A stretch of DNA of 64,000 nucleotides from Mesodorylaimus sp. YZB2_4 (taxonomy: Eukaryota; Nematoda; Enoplea; Dorylaimida; Dorylaimidae): contig JASANH010000253.1 of assembly GCA_030248295.1 (NCBI GenBank), forward strand, positions 124,001-188,000, read 5' to 3'. The notes below the pieces were generated by a model. The model saw nothing but the letters and a program-made list of their open reading frames with translations. It was not told where the DNA came from and made no database searches. Position 1 is the first letter of the stretch; each line of letters opens with the position of its first letter. Both the position numbers and the translations under genes were made by a program. Positions 51,065 through 62,330 of this stretch are shown here, in pieces.

Positions 51065-52432
51065 ATGATCACCAAACAAGCGGATATTCCGACCATCGAT
51101 ATGTCGCCTCTTTTTGGTGACGATATGGAAGCAAAACAACAAGTCGCAAAACAGATCGATGAGGCATGTCGAGACACTGGCTTCTTTTTCGCTAGTGGTC
51201 ACGGAATCGATTGTTTGCGGGAGTTTTTCAACATCGTTGATCACTTTCACCAGAATGTCACCGAGGAGGAAAAATGGAAAATGGCAATTGCCGCCTATGA
51301 TCCAAGTCACACTGATCATGTCCTCACTGGCTACTACTTACCTATCAAGGATAAGAAGGCTGTGCAGTCATTCGTAAGAGCATAGCTAGGGCAAAGGGAC
51401 ACCATTTCAGATGATTTCTTGCTTTAGTATCTTCAAAATCCATCATTCAATCCTGAACATGCATTGATCAAGGCCAAGACCCCACTTCACGAGGTCAACA
51501 TCTGGCCAGACGAAGCCAAGTATCCTGGTTTCAGAAAATTTATTGAAGGCTATTATTGGAAAGCGTTTGAAATGTCGCGCGTGCTCTTGCGAGGGTTTGC
51601 CTTGGCGATGGGGAAAGATGAACGTTTTTTCGATCAATTCTTCAACAAAGAAGACACCATGTCTTCGATGAGGCTGATCCGATACCCTTTCATCGATCCA
51701 TATCCACAAGGAGCCATCAAAACGGCAGCTGATGGTGAATTACTCAGTTTTGAGACTCACACCGACGTTTCATTGCTGACAGTCCTGTATCAGCCTCGTA
51801 AGTTAAGCTTTTTTTTTAATACAGTAGTTTTATCATGTGAGAAGGGCCAAAAAACAGGTTAAACTGACAACTGATGTTCGATACGATACGATAGCTCAAT
51901 TGCTGCCAAAGTCTGCCATACTGTACTTGCTTTGTCTTGTCAGACTTGACAGAACAGAATTTGGTTCTGGTATAAGGGTAGCTGTGGCGTGCTATCAGAA
52001 AGCTGAAAAAGTTGTGGGAATGAGGTAACGCAAAGCACAAGCATCTTTCTTTTACAGATGTGGCCAACTTGCAAGTTGATACCCTCGGTGGATACAAAAA
52101 TATTCGCGCTTCGGATGAAACTTTTCTGGTAAACGGCGGTCTATTCCTGCAAGGCATTAGCAACGATTACTACAAGGTGATTATATTTCGCTGTTATAAG
52201 CGGCTGCTGACTGACTACCCAATTTCCGTTCAAGGCTCCCCTTCATCGAGTGAAATACGTCAATGCTGAGCGTCTATCTCTTCCATTCTTTGTGCACTTG
52301 GCATATGACAGTGTATTGGATGGTTGGTCACCTGACGATCCTAGCGCTGCTCCCAAGTATCCGACCATTTCATATGGACAATTCTTCCAATCAGAACGGT
52401 TGGTGTTGATAAAGAAGAACGGCCAGACATGA
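51065..52432 (+). CDS. pcbC: Isopenicillin N synthase, four exons
   Basis: Exons 51065-51373, 51428-51797, 52058-52176 and 52235-52432 join in phase to 331 residues, the same length as Aspergillus IPNS. IPNS is a cytosolic non-haem Fe(II) oxidase that closes ACV to isopenicillin N with O2. Matching blocks: [70 protein letters not shown] and the C-terminus LIKKNGQT. Iron ligands are present: HTD (His214, Asp216) and His270 in APLHRVKYV. The RxS motif (Arg279, Ser281), Ser183, Tyr189 and the terminal Gln-Thr are also kept. Odd points: Arg87, which binds the aminoadipyl carboxylate, is Leu; Val185 is Arg; Cys104 is Tyr; and the MAH block near 260 is LQG. Introns of 54, 260 and 58 bp show it is adapted to an animal nucleus. 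Confidence 0.95.
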
Positions 52433-53299
52433 CATAATTCCGCAAGAGTATGCGATCTTTTGGATAAGTTGAATGACATGCGGCGACATATTGCACAGTA
52501 GTTGCTGGCCTATGTATTCTTTGATTAAAAAAACTTGCAAGTAACATATCTTCCTATCGAAACCTTGACTCCTCCGCCTGCCTAGCCTATGGCTACACAA
52601 GTAAGTCCACTACAAACCCCTAAACCAAGTACCATAAGCCCAAGCGTTATTTGGCCATAAAGGATTTCAGGGGTCCCGCCAGGCCGTTGTTTTTTAAGTG
52701 ACGGGGACAATTAATGTGTTACGGTATTGTGATAAGAGTATTTGAAGTCGAAGTTTGCCGCGCGTTGAACATTACGCCCCATGGCAAGCGGGGTGTCAAA
52801 CCAGGATTATCAACGGATACTCATGCATTAGAATAGGTCCTGTTGATCATGTTTGATTAGGCATACACAAACAAGATGATCACGGGCTAGCCCCGTGCTG
52901 TACCCCATCTTGCATGATTATTTCGCCTCATTCCACTGACTTGGACCTGTTCCCTTTTGTTCGTGTTTGTGCTGATAGACTAGCTCTCAACCAAGCATGT
53001 GTGTTAGGAAGGGTATAAATAGGGAGTGCCTATGCATGTATCATCAGTCAGAGCGCATTTTCGCACTAGTCAATGTACGGTCTTTCAATCGCTCGTATTG
53101 GTTTTTGTTTTCATTATTCCCCACGAATTGGACTCGGCAAGTCGATGGCACGCCTGGTCGGTGCATGTGGCAGCAACCGACTTCATCCGTACCGCCAGCC
53201 AGCGTACGATCGTTAAGCAATAATCGAGTGTGGTGTAGTTGAGTCAGTACGATCAGCTAGGTCGAAGTCCCTCTCCCTCGCCCAGCTTCATCTTTTTTT
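52433..53299. other. Intergenic downstream of IPNS
   Basis: No gene is visible. Open frames of 60-80 residues lack start context and known content. No canonical AATAAA was found in the first 100 bases after the IPNS stop. Confidence 0.4.
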
Positions 53300-53960
53300 T
53301 TGTTTTAAATTTTTGTGGGCCGAAGCCCTTTTTGCCTCTAGCCAGCCAGCAGTCAAACCTAATAAGCAGGGCTGTGCGGAGGCCAGCACTCACAGCAGCT
53401 TCCCTCTGCGTGTCTCCACTAGGAGCGCTTCCACGCGAGGGCATCGTGGACAATGGCTGAGCAGCGGTGGCTCAGTTGGTTTAAGGCGTTGATCCCGCAT
53501 TGCTTGGGCCAGCAACCCTGCTCGGGAGGCCGCAGTTCTGTTCCGACTGAGGACGGCAGTTTAGTAAGCCCGTTTTCAGAGTGGGAACTGGTCTCCGATG
53601 GCGATTTAGTAAGTCCGTCGCTGGCATGACGGTATGGGGCGACTCACCCGGTACCGTAATGTGGCAGACGCCTAACGAGTAGAAAATCAGGAAACTGGTT
53701 CCCGAACACGCGGGAAGGTCCCCTTCTCGCCCAGTATCATCCTGGGACGCTGGTGCTGGCACAGGATGCCCTCGTGTGGAGGTGCTCCTAGTGGACACAC
53801 ACAGCGCGAAGCTGCCGTGAGAGCTGGTCAGCTCACGGCCCCGCTGATCATTTCAACACTGCTGGCCGGCTATAGGCATAACGAGTTGGAAGTCTCGTGG
53901 GGAACTGGAGCGGCACAGGGCCCAACCCAAAAAATTTTTTTGCAAAATCCTGGACATCGG
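53300..53960. repeat. Inverted pair of a dispersed repeat (arms about 53300-53455 and 53755-53960)
   Basis: The left arm ends CTTCCACGCGAGGGCATCG. The right arm starts ATGCCCTCGTGTGGAGGTGC, its near complement, and the similarity continues outward through the CCAGCCAGCAGT and TTTTTTGGG... GGCC blocks. A third related copy lies at 62160-62330 on the plus strand. The arms flank a tRNA-like SINE (53461-53560). Together they form a nested or foldback mobile element. No protein is encoded. Confidence 0.65.
53461..53560 (+). mobile_element. tRNA-derived SINE, family 2
   Basis: GCGGTGGCTCAGTTGGTTTA is an excellent RNA polymerase III A box (TGGCTCAGTTGG). A B-box-like GTTCTGTTCC follows about 65 bases later. 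It is not a foldable tRNA. It lies between the inverted arms at 53300 and 53755. Confidence 0.55.
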
Positions 53961-54039
53961 CGGGTGGGCTTTGAACCCTGTCGGTGTTCGACAGCCGAAA
54001 CCAGCTACTCGTTTGCCTTCCGTCTTTCCTCTCGGAGCA

Positions 54040-54210
54040 CCTTGGCGATTCCGGGTGAGTCACCCACGGCCTGGCGTGCAACGTCAGCGAGGTATATGGC
54101 TCGCTAACCGACCTCCATCACCGGGGATCGAACCCGGGACGAGTCCAGCCACTCGCTCCCAAGCAATATGGAGAGACGAATGCCGGACCGCTGCACCACC
54201 GCGGCCGCTC
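54040..54210 (-). mobile_element. tRNA-derived SINE, family 1 copy B
   Basis: Read on the minus strand it contains GCGGCCGCGGTGGTGCAGC, GGCATTCGTCTCTCC, GGACTCGTCCCGGGTTCGAT and GGTGATGGAGGTCGGTTAGC. These match the copy at 6063-6202 in order and spacing. The B box is better preserved here. Confidence 0.75.
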
Positions 54211-55614
54211 CCAACTTCATCTATCATCCCCTCATTCACACATTACATATCATCCAATGACCTTAACGCCCGCACACTTAGGAAATCTTCACGGATATCA
54301 CGCAAAAAAGCTTACACTTTTCATGTATAATGTAGTATTGATTGATATCTTAGCGCTAGCAAAAACTGATCTCCTTATAGGCTTACGGATATTTTTTGCG
54401 TATGTATAATAACTTTGGAATATACAGCTCGTCGCACTGCACCTTGATCTCACGCGGGCATTCTACGGGCTTACAATTGGATTGACTATGTGTCATTTCC
54501 ACAAATACTACTAAGTATACGAGCATACCCAGGTCGGTAACAGTTACCTACGATACAAGGTCTAATATTTTTTAATTATGCACCTGTAATTTCAGCCGGA
54601 AAATCTGTTTTGTCGTTCCCCTTCTTCGCCTACAAAAGTTCGCAAACATCGGGTTAGCCAGTCGTTGTCGTGGAGCAAAACGAGTTTTATTCAAGACCCC
54701 TGAACGAAGATGATGTATTAATATCACAGTGCATCGTTCGCTTTACTCAGCGAGGTCCTCTATTCTCCTTTGTACGAACATCCCCTCTATTCGCACAGCT
54801 GACCATGGGAACATGCCGATTTCTATTGTTCTGCACCTGAAACTCCGCTACCTTCGCAATTTTCTTAAACGCATGGGAATGTTAACAAGTCCGATTTCCG
54901 TGCCCAAATCTTATCGTTAGATTGATTTAGTCGATAAAAGCAGTCCGCTTCGAGTCCGCATAGCCGTCGGACACGAGACATGACGCGACAAGTTTGTAGG
55001 CGTCTTTTCTTACGAATATCCAGTAGCGGCAGGAGTACTTATTACAGCCTCGGAGTGTGGTGGATACGTGCGTGAAATAATGTTTTCGTAATTTGGTTTT
55101 ATCCAATATCTGCTACTCGAAAAGAGTCGAGTATTTCTAATTCTATGCTACTCGTTGCTCGGCATCCCGCCTTGGTCGTAGAAACAATACAAAGTGGATG
55201 AACATGGACAAACGACTTTCCAACTCGTATAAACCATGCACATGCTTCGGCTCGTTCGTGTTGGCCACGAGGGAGCGGGGCATCCATGGTGTCCAGATAG
55301 GATTTTTCTCCGTCTCCTCGATCATCTCATCGTCGTCGCATTGCCACTCTGGTGAGATGGTCGTGATGAGACGAGCAGAGGCCAGTTAAAACCTGACCTT
55401 ACATCCTCGCCCTTGATCCTAGCTGTTTAGTGGCCATTGGATATTACGTCTGCTCATGCTCGCCGCTTGTGATTATCAACGACTAATCCGTCCGAAGTGG
55501 AAGGAGATCATTTGCCTCGCACTAGCCGACACAGAGACAGCGAGTTTTTGCATTGATTCGGTACAGGTTGAAACGAACCCTTGTATATGAAATTCTGAGC
55601 TAAGGAGGGCGCTC
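54211..55614. other. Intergenic, no supported gene
   Basis: Short open frames on both strands lack domains. The region is the upstream flank of the Ly6-type gene. TATACAAGGGTTCG-type or other promoter motifs could not be identified with confidence. Confidence 0.35.
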
Positions 55615-57947
55615 ATGCTCACAATAGAAACTTTGTGGATCATTTATTCGCTCTTTGCAGCCTTTTTTATCCGCAGCGGTAAGTTGCCTCGTTCTGCTTA
55701 GGCGGTCTCTTGTCTTTCGTCTAATAAGCTTAGGCTTTTATGGATTTTTCATCTCCTTCTAACTTCCTACGCTCGTTCTAGTCCGTAATTATTGGTTCGT
55801 GCTTGTCTCATCGTCAGCGTGCGGGTATTCTTAATAGGCTATAAATTTTTCAGCTCTCTGCGTTCAGTGCTACGCGTGTCAGCATCTTCCCTGCGCCGAA
55901 TTGACGTGCGAAGGAAGTTGGTGCATGAAATCTATCGTCTACGATAAATCAAGAGGTTCGTAAATTTAGTTTGTTCATTTTTCCTTTCCGGCAAAATGTA
56001 AAATTTATGACGCAACTCAGCTTTGGCTCAATCAGATGGCGTCTAAGAGGCTGTCTGTCTAGAACATGTACAATGCCTGGACAAGGCAACGTTTTTTAAC
56101 CTGTCTCATTATCCATAACAGACTAACGGGATGATTTGCCATGAGACAAAATGGTGGGTGGGCCTAACTGCTCTTCATGTACATAGGCACATTCTTCACA
56201 ATACAATGCAAGCCCGTGGGAGTTGTCACGAAAGTAGAAGGCATCAGTTCTCAAGGGGAGGCCGAATGGTCACAAACTGTATTAAAAATAAATGGTGAAG
56301 CGTTATTTAACTGCATCATCTACGTCCGGTCAGGAGAAGGATGACTACAAGATTAAACAGCTCTGCGTTTATCCCTTGAATAGGTATTGGTCGGAATAAT
56401 TGTCTGATGTATTATAGCACCATAGGTTCTACCCCTTGTTGCGATAAAAGCCTGAAACATCGGTCGGGAGTCCATCTAGCAAGCGGAAGGATAAAGCTAC
56501 AAGACTCTTGACTTCGGATGCTTTGTTTTTTAATAAATTTTGGGTTTAGGAATCAAGTGCAATATCCTTAAAGCGCTCCTTTAATATATTTCGCAATGCT
56601 GTAGGTGTCGCCAAATTTTTGACAAACCACAAGCAAAACAGATTAAGAAGAAAAATCAGATCAAATGAATTCAAAAACAGATCAAAATTTTGTCCGTCTA
56701 TTTGGGAGGTGGATTATACTAGTTACTGTAGGTGGAAGCAATGGCAATTCACAGTTATTTAGCCAGCTCCGCTGCAGCGAGTCCGTCTTCGGAGTTCATG
56801 CACAGACACACTGAGATAGCGAAACTTACGCTATACTTTTTTCAAAAAGCGTAGTATTTGACTCACCCAGAGAGAGTAGTTTCTTCCAACCTTTCCAATC
56901 TAAACCATATCATGGCAGTGTCAATGTGTGGGCCATACTTCATCCTGTATTGTCGCAAGGCATATAGTAGGGTCCAAGCTACCCTGGGAAAACGAAGGTT
57001 AACAAGAAAAGACACCGGTAAATCAATTAGATCGCTTCTATGATATATTCTATTCCAAAGTGCCAAAATTCCTAGGAACCATCAAAAATTCAAAATTTTT
57101 GCTAAAAATTGTAGATTTACCCTTTTCTGTGCACCATAATCCTTGAGCATCCGCGATAGCGGAATAAATGCACTTGTAGGCATAAATTCGAATAAAACGT
57201 TTTGAAATGGCATTTTTAAGGTTTTTGTGAGTAGTGTATGAAGTGCTAAACAAAGATAAAGTTTAGTTTGGTTTTAGTTGCTCATATTTGTTTTTGCGCA
57301 GAAGCTGTGCCCAGTAATCGGCGTTGCTTGCGTGAGGGCGGGGCATGCGTGGATGGTTGATCGTGGCCTAATATTTCTATGCATATGTTCGTTTTTTTTT
57401 TAAATCCTACCATCCAATGTAAACATACAGCATACATATAAGCCGAGGGTCAGGCACATAAAATATATTACGCAACCACTGTTTGACCGAGATAAGATTA
57501 TGTAATCGATTTTAATTTTTTTGCCAAGAACATATCCATTGGGCGCAAATTTCAGACACCTACAAATATGTTCTTTGGCGTGACTACTGTAATGCCTTCC
57601 CCAACGACAGGGAAAACAGAGGAGCGTAGGTTTCGATTACATATGGCCCTTTCTCGTTTTCAGCGCAGCCAAAAGTAATTGCTGATTGCGTACCAGAGGA
57701 CATACGGGATCGCGTGAAGAAAGAAGAATGCGAAGACATACGCAACGAGGATTTAGGGCTGTGGGGCACGCGATGTTTCTGCAAGACGAAGCTATGCAAC
57801 GGTGCAGCTCGGCGTTATTCGAACCAGATCACATTCATCAGTCGAGCTCAATTATTATCTAGTTCCCGTGGTAATTTTGCATTTCTAATAGCCTTATATG
57901 GTAGCTTAGTCCTATTACTACATAGTCTTTTAGGGGGGAACATTTAG
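55615..57947 (+). CDS. Ly6/three-finger (LU domain) GPI-anchored protein
   Basis: Four exons join in phase to 185 residues: 55615-55678, 55854-55955, 56187-56294 and 57664-57947. Exon 1 is the signal peptide (MLTIETLWIIYSLFAAFFIRS). Exon 2 opens the LU domain with CVQCYACQHLPC and CEGSWC. The last exon ends it with TRCFCKTKLCNGA, the C-x-C----CN signature of Ly6/uPAR folds. The C-terminus is a Ser-rich spacer and a hydrophobic tail (FAFLIALYGSLVLLLHSLL), the layout of a GPI-attachment signal. The protein should therefore sit on the outer face of the plasma membrane. Relatives modulate ion channels, receptors or cell adhesion; the partner is unknown. Exon 3 is the least certain: its donor at 56294/56295 was chosen because it is the one that keeps phase with the last exon. 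Intron 3 is 1.37 kb. Confidence 0.72.
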
Positions 57948-58849
57948 CGATTACTTTTCGTCTTATCGTGCACACTACTGTAGATGCTATGAGTTTTGGT
58001 AGATTTACATGTCTTATCGAAGTTCATGTAAGAAAAAAATAATAGCAAGTTCGTCGTATGACACATGAGAAACAATTTGGTCATGGGAAACGGAATTTAT
58101 TACAGGTCATACTCTCATCTGAATCTGAATTATTTGTCGGTGAAATGACATGGAAAGATGACATAATAATATTTCTAGATAATGTTCTCAAAGCAATGTA
58201 TTTTAAATCTTTGCTTGCACTTTTCCCTCTTCCAACACCCAATGCACACAAACGGTAAGCACGCCAGTGTCTTTGCCACTTTACTAAACGAAGATTTTGG
58301 ATGCCGTCACGGTTGTAACAGACTTCATAGTCCTTTGCCATCTTTGCTGCTACTGTACGTTGTTGATCGGGGAATAGCGAGTGGAGCGGAGAACATTCTA
58401 GATGCTAATAAAAATGCGCAAGTGTGACATCAAGACAATAAATTTCAAAAGGAAGTGTGAGCCGCCCTACATTTTGACTTTGTCATAGTCAATTCTAGTC
58501 CACTGTCATTTCAAGTTCGCGCAGTAAGTGTTGAAGGCAAGAGCCTGTACCTGACCAATGTTGTCGTGTCCCGCAACGTACAGCGGACCAGCTGGGAACT
58601 CATAAGATTGTTCCAAACCAAGACTTCTGGAAACACAGACAGGTGACGATGTCTCGACTCCTCATCGGGGGCCCCCCCCCCCCCACCCCAAATATGCGAT
58701 CTTTCGCCACTTCGATCTTTTTTCGAGCATTTTTGATTCTCCACTTGCGTTACGGTCAAAGAACTTGCCCAGCGCTCTCCGTCAGCCAGTTCATCCCTCT
58801 GTCGAAAATGACACGCCCAATATTACCTTACCTCAACGGCCAGGCGCGA

Positions 58850-59215
58850 CATCGGGTAAGGAAAGTATACCCGACCCGACCCGACCTGACCCGACTTTTT
58901 TCTGACTCCTTTTCTCTGACTTTTTGAGTGAGATATCCATTTTTCATGCTGGAGGTATATCTTCCGTATTTCAATTCCATATTATTTTCATCCAAATAAC
59001 GCTTAAAAAGTGGGCCATAAGCAGTTTGAGAAGCCAATCCGTACACGTATCGAGAAATTTTGATCTAATTGTGATGTCGTAAAAGTCGGGTTTCTTGGGG
59101 GTCCAAAATCAAAACCCGACCTGTCCTGACTTGAGAGAACTCAAACCTGACTAGAACCGAAAACGACTTTTCGGGTTTTCAAGTAAGGGTAAGGGTCAAG
59201 TACCCGATTCGGACC
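58850..59215. repeat. CCCGACCCGACC-ended repeat unit
   Basis: Runs of ACCCGACCCGACCTGACC at the left and AACCCGACCTGTCC... CTTTTCGGGTTTT at the right enclose about 250 bp of ordinary DNA. Similar CCGACCCGACCC units recur at 62068-62095. Such ends are typical of small non-autonomous DNA elements. Confidence 0.5.
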
Positions 59216-60349
59216 TGGCTCGGCGGAGGTATGGTTTGGCGTCCTAACCTGACGGACAATGTATTGCGTTAGTATAAGCACAGGTACGGCTTGTGCGCAG
59301 ATTTGTCAGTGGGTAGATCTGAGAAAGACGACACTTGTCTTGCATCGCTGTGGTCGTGATCCTCAGGTGTTATCTTGCTGCGCCATCGACAGTGGAGCTG
59401 GTTGCCAGCGTGGGTGTTCAGTGACCAGCCAGGCTAGTGAAGCATTGAGGGAGCATTTGCAGCCCAGACTGCCTGCTTCATAAAGATTCAGTACGGACCC
59501 AATGACTTCTCTACTGATCCCCACGCGTCCCACATGCATCCATTCCAGAACGGATCTATGTACATGGATTCAAGATCCGTCCATAAAGAATCTCTACTGG
59601 AATCAGGCGAGTGGCATGTGGAACCCGTATGGACCCACATCGTCAGCAGCTACTGGTCGCGAAGAAGCACTCTGGCCGTCTTGATGGTACTTCTTTGCGA
59701 AAATTACGCCAGTAAGAGCCTTCGCAAATTTTAAGTTTCTTAGTTGATTCTATGCCGTAACAACATCCTACGGTGCTCTAGAAAAGGTACACCATCATCA
59801 TAACACTTGAAACTGCTTTCTTCACGTCAGATATTGACAAGGACAAAATAAACAAAGCAAATCTGTCTCCGAGACATGTAAGGTAAGTGCAACAATGGTT
59901 CCTCTGGTGTGGCAGATATTTGCCCACGGAATTGGGATCTGGGCATTAGGCAATGTGCCCCTCACTTAATCCCCCCCCCCCCCCCACAGCACTGCCCAGA
60001 CCCCTGGTCATGTCAGTACAAAAGTTTGAGCCGAGGTAAAAATCTGTGATTTCTTTTAAACTGCGGGTAGAACGGCTTAGAACTTTATTGCCATCAAATA
60101 TTTTTGAGGTTCCCAGCCAGAGAACGAGTGTCTGCGTGCTCTTTCTGAAGATCGCGTGTACGGCTCATTCTTTCATGTCGTCTGGAAGATTGATGAATTG
60201 GAATGTGTGCTGATGATGAATATTATTTGCACAGCCGTTTTAATTGAAGCTTTTGGGACAGTGACTGCAACTGATTTGATGCCTTTTGAGCATGATTAAA
60301 ATTTTGCCAATCTCTCTTGTCACTTTTATTACTTACTGTCGAACAAGTC

Positions 60350-60610
60350 ATTGTGGGAGTCCATAGTGTTATGGATCCACGTGGAACCACGAATATCCAC
60401 ACATGGTCCCCACGAAAATTCCAACGTGGATTCAAGACAGTTTCCATGCCAGTCCATGTGGAAGCCAAACTATTCCATAGTGGATCCATGCGGCACATGG
60501 ATGGAAGATCTGGAAACCACATGGAAGATGCATGGATCCGCATGGAAGGCGTGGAAAATAGGGTTCCATGCGGTAACCAGATGGATCCACAGTGTAATCT
60601 CGTGGTATGA
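60350..60610. repeat. Degenerate CCATGTGGA/TCCACGTGG repeat field
   Basis: Over 260 bp, words of the type TCCATG(T/C)GGA, often palindromic, occur more than ten times in varying spacing. A smaller patch with the same words lies at 59530-59640. The open frames across it are by-products of this repeat. Confidence 0.65.
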
Positions 60611-60797
60611 GGGATCTGGGCCCTCTCACTACACCCTGCGCGGATCCCGACTGGATAGTTTTGAGAATAAGGGCAGTCAAACTTTACTTTACTTTACTTT
60701 TTTCGGCACCTCCTCATGTTCATCTCCATGTTTTACCACATCACCAAACGCTTATACGCACTCGAGGGTGAAGGGGCACATTTTATACGAAATGATT

Positions 60798-60883
60798 TAC
60801 CGGCCCGCGAGTCGAACACTCGCCCATAATTGCGTACCCAGCGTGATAGGCAGACGCCGAACCCGCCAGGCCACGAGGCCGGC
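60798..60883 (-). mobile_element. tRNA-like SINE head, family 3
   Basis: On the minus strand the sequence GCCGGCCTCGTGGCCTGGCG (A-box-like) is followed about 55 bases later by GAGTGTTCGACTC, a B-box-like hairpin. The whole does not fold as a normal tRNA, so I read it as a tRNA-derived repeat rather than a tRNA gene. Confidence 0.4.
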
Positions 60884-62159
60884 TCAAGAGGGCATCCTGG
60901 ATTGGACATTGCCATCGTCGTTCAATGTTAAGTCTCTGACCTAAGTTTTGACTTTGCGCAGAAATACTGACAGGCTTCGTGCCGCAGTCGTGTTATCACC
61001 GTGATAGGAAAGGCACGGGTTTATTTTCACATGGCGCTGAGGGGAGAGAAGCAGAGATGGGCGCCAAATGTATTGATGCCATGGGAATAAGTGTAGACCT
61101 GGCTAACCAGGTAGATTATTCGCCCTCTCATAGAGCACAGCAGCTTAGCAGTGTACGATTCCGTGGCTGGCACCGGCTTCCTGCCAGAAGAAGGTCCTAA
61201 CAGCCAGCCTATCACAGAGTTTATATTGCGTCCGCATGCGGAATCTGCTTCGCGACCCAAGAATATTCTCTGATGCCTTGCTGTGTACTGTAACGTCGCG
61301 TAATGGTAGGTGAGTCGTAAGGGTGTTTGACATATGAATCAAGCAATATGAGCTTCTGGATGATCAGCAAATTATTGTTTTATGCGTGATTTGCCGGCTA
61401 ATCATTTTTGGGCAAATATCATTGCGGAAAATAGAGACCGGATTGTGGCATAGATGAAGAGAGTGCACCGGTCTGCTAACTGCAAGAGAAGCTCACTAAA
61501 ACGGTACGCTATTTTGACTAAAAGAGTGGGTATTTTGCAATGTTTACATGTTTTTTGCTGGATCTGCTTATCGTTGGACTCTGTGCGTTGAGTCTTCTTT
61601 GCTCTCCAAACGTAGTAACACACTTTTTGGTTCAGTCTGTGCCGGAACTGCCCTTATTGGTCGGCAAATTTGCTTTTAATTCTCTCTTCAACTGCCCCCA
61701 TCTTCGCTGTCGGTTACAGACTGGTCACTTGAGACTAAACATATGGTTCTGATAAAGAATGCACTTGTTTCATCCACACAATCGTTTCTAAGCCTCTAAA
61801 GTTTTAGATTCCTAATGAAGCGCCCTCAATATTGCATATGTATACAGTATAGTTACTGCCTAATAATGTAATCAGGTTTGATTTCTTTCCAGAACTTCTT
61901 GAGACCCTATAATTAGTCCAAGTCACGCCACTTCGCGTCACTCCGCCATTATCGCCTTCTAAGCGTCAAAATGTTCATGAAGAAGATGCTAATTATACAC
62001 CAGGAGGTGAGCGTTTTATGATTGTGCTTTGAGCCAGCATCGACTGACCCGGGTGTGAGGTCACCAAACCGACCCGACCCAATCCGACCGACCCAACGCT
62101 GTATTGTTTCGCTTCTAGACTTCTTAGAGTGGAAGGTGGTCGGTATGAGGACAGCTTTT

Positions 62160-62330
62160 TAAATGTTTTTGCGGTGGGCCCCCACCAACCCAAAATTCCT
62201 ATGGGTTTTGCCAATTGCCAGCCAGCAGTCATATTGACGTGCAGCCATGTGTGAGGCGACTAACTCTTGTGGCAGGTTCCCTCTGACGGCTCCGCTAAGG
62301 GCTGCTCCCTGGATGATGGAGGGCAAGAAC
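62160..62330 (+). repeat. Third copy of the 53300/53755 dispersed repeat
   Basis: GTGGGC..., GGGTTTTGCC, GCCAGCCAGCAGTC and CAGGTTCCCTCTGACGGCTC follow one another in the same order as in the left arm at 53300-53455. This defines a repeat family with at least three copies in the window. Confidence 0.55.

Noticed and set aside
37909-52432. Interpretation as microbial contamination
   Set aside because: IPNS has three short phase-correct introns like neighbouring animal genes, and both genes have splice-acceptor motifs before their ATGs. The flanks contain animal genes and shared SINE copies on both sides (6063 and 54040). A misassembly is still formally possible.
60798-60883. tRNA gene on the minus strand
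   Set aside because: A and B boxes are suggestive, but the T arm and acceptor stem do not fold with canonical spacing; treated as SINE-like.
60351-60944. 197-residue plus ORF
   Set aside because: Generated by the CCATGTGGA repeat field plus a SINE-like segment; low-complexity translation.
61540-61752. 70-residue hydrophobic ORF starting MFTCFLLDLL
   Set aside because: Signal-like start, but the remainder has no pattern, no Cys spacing or cleavage sites; single unsupported ORF.
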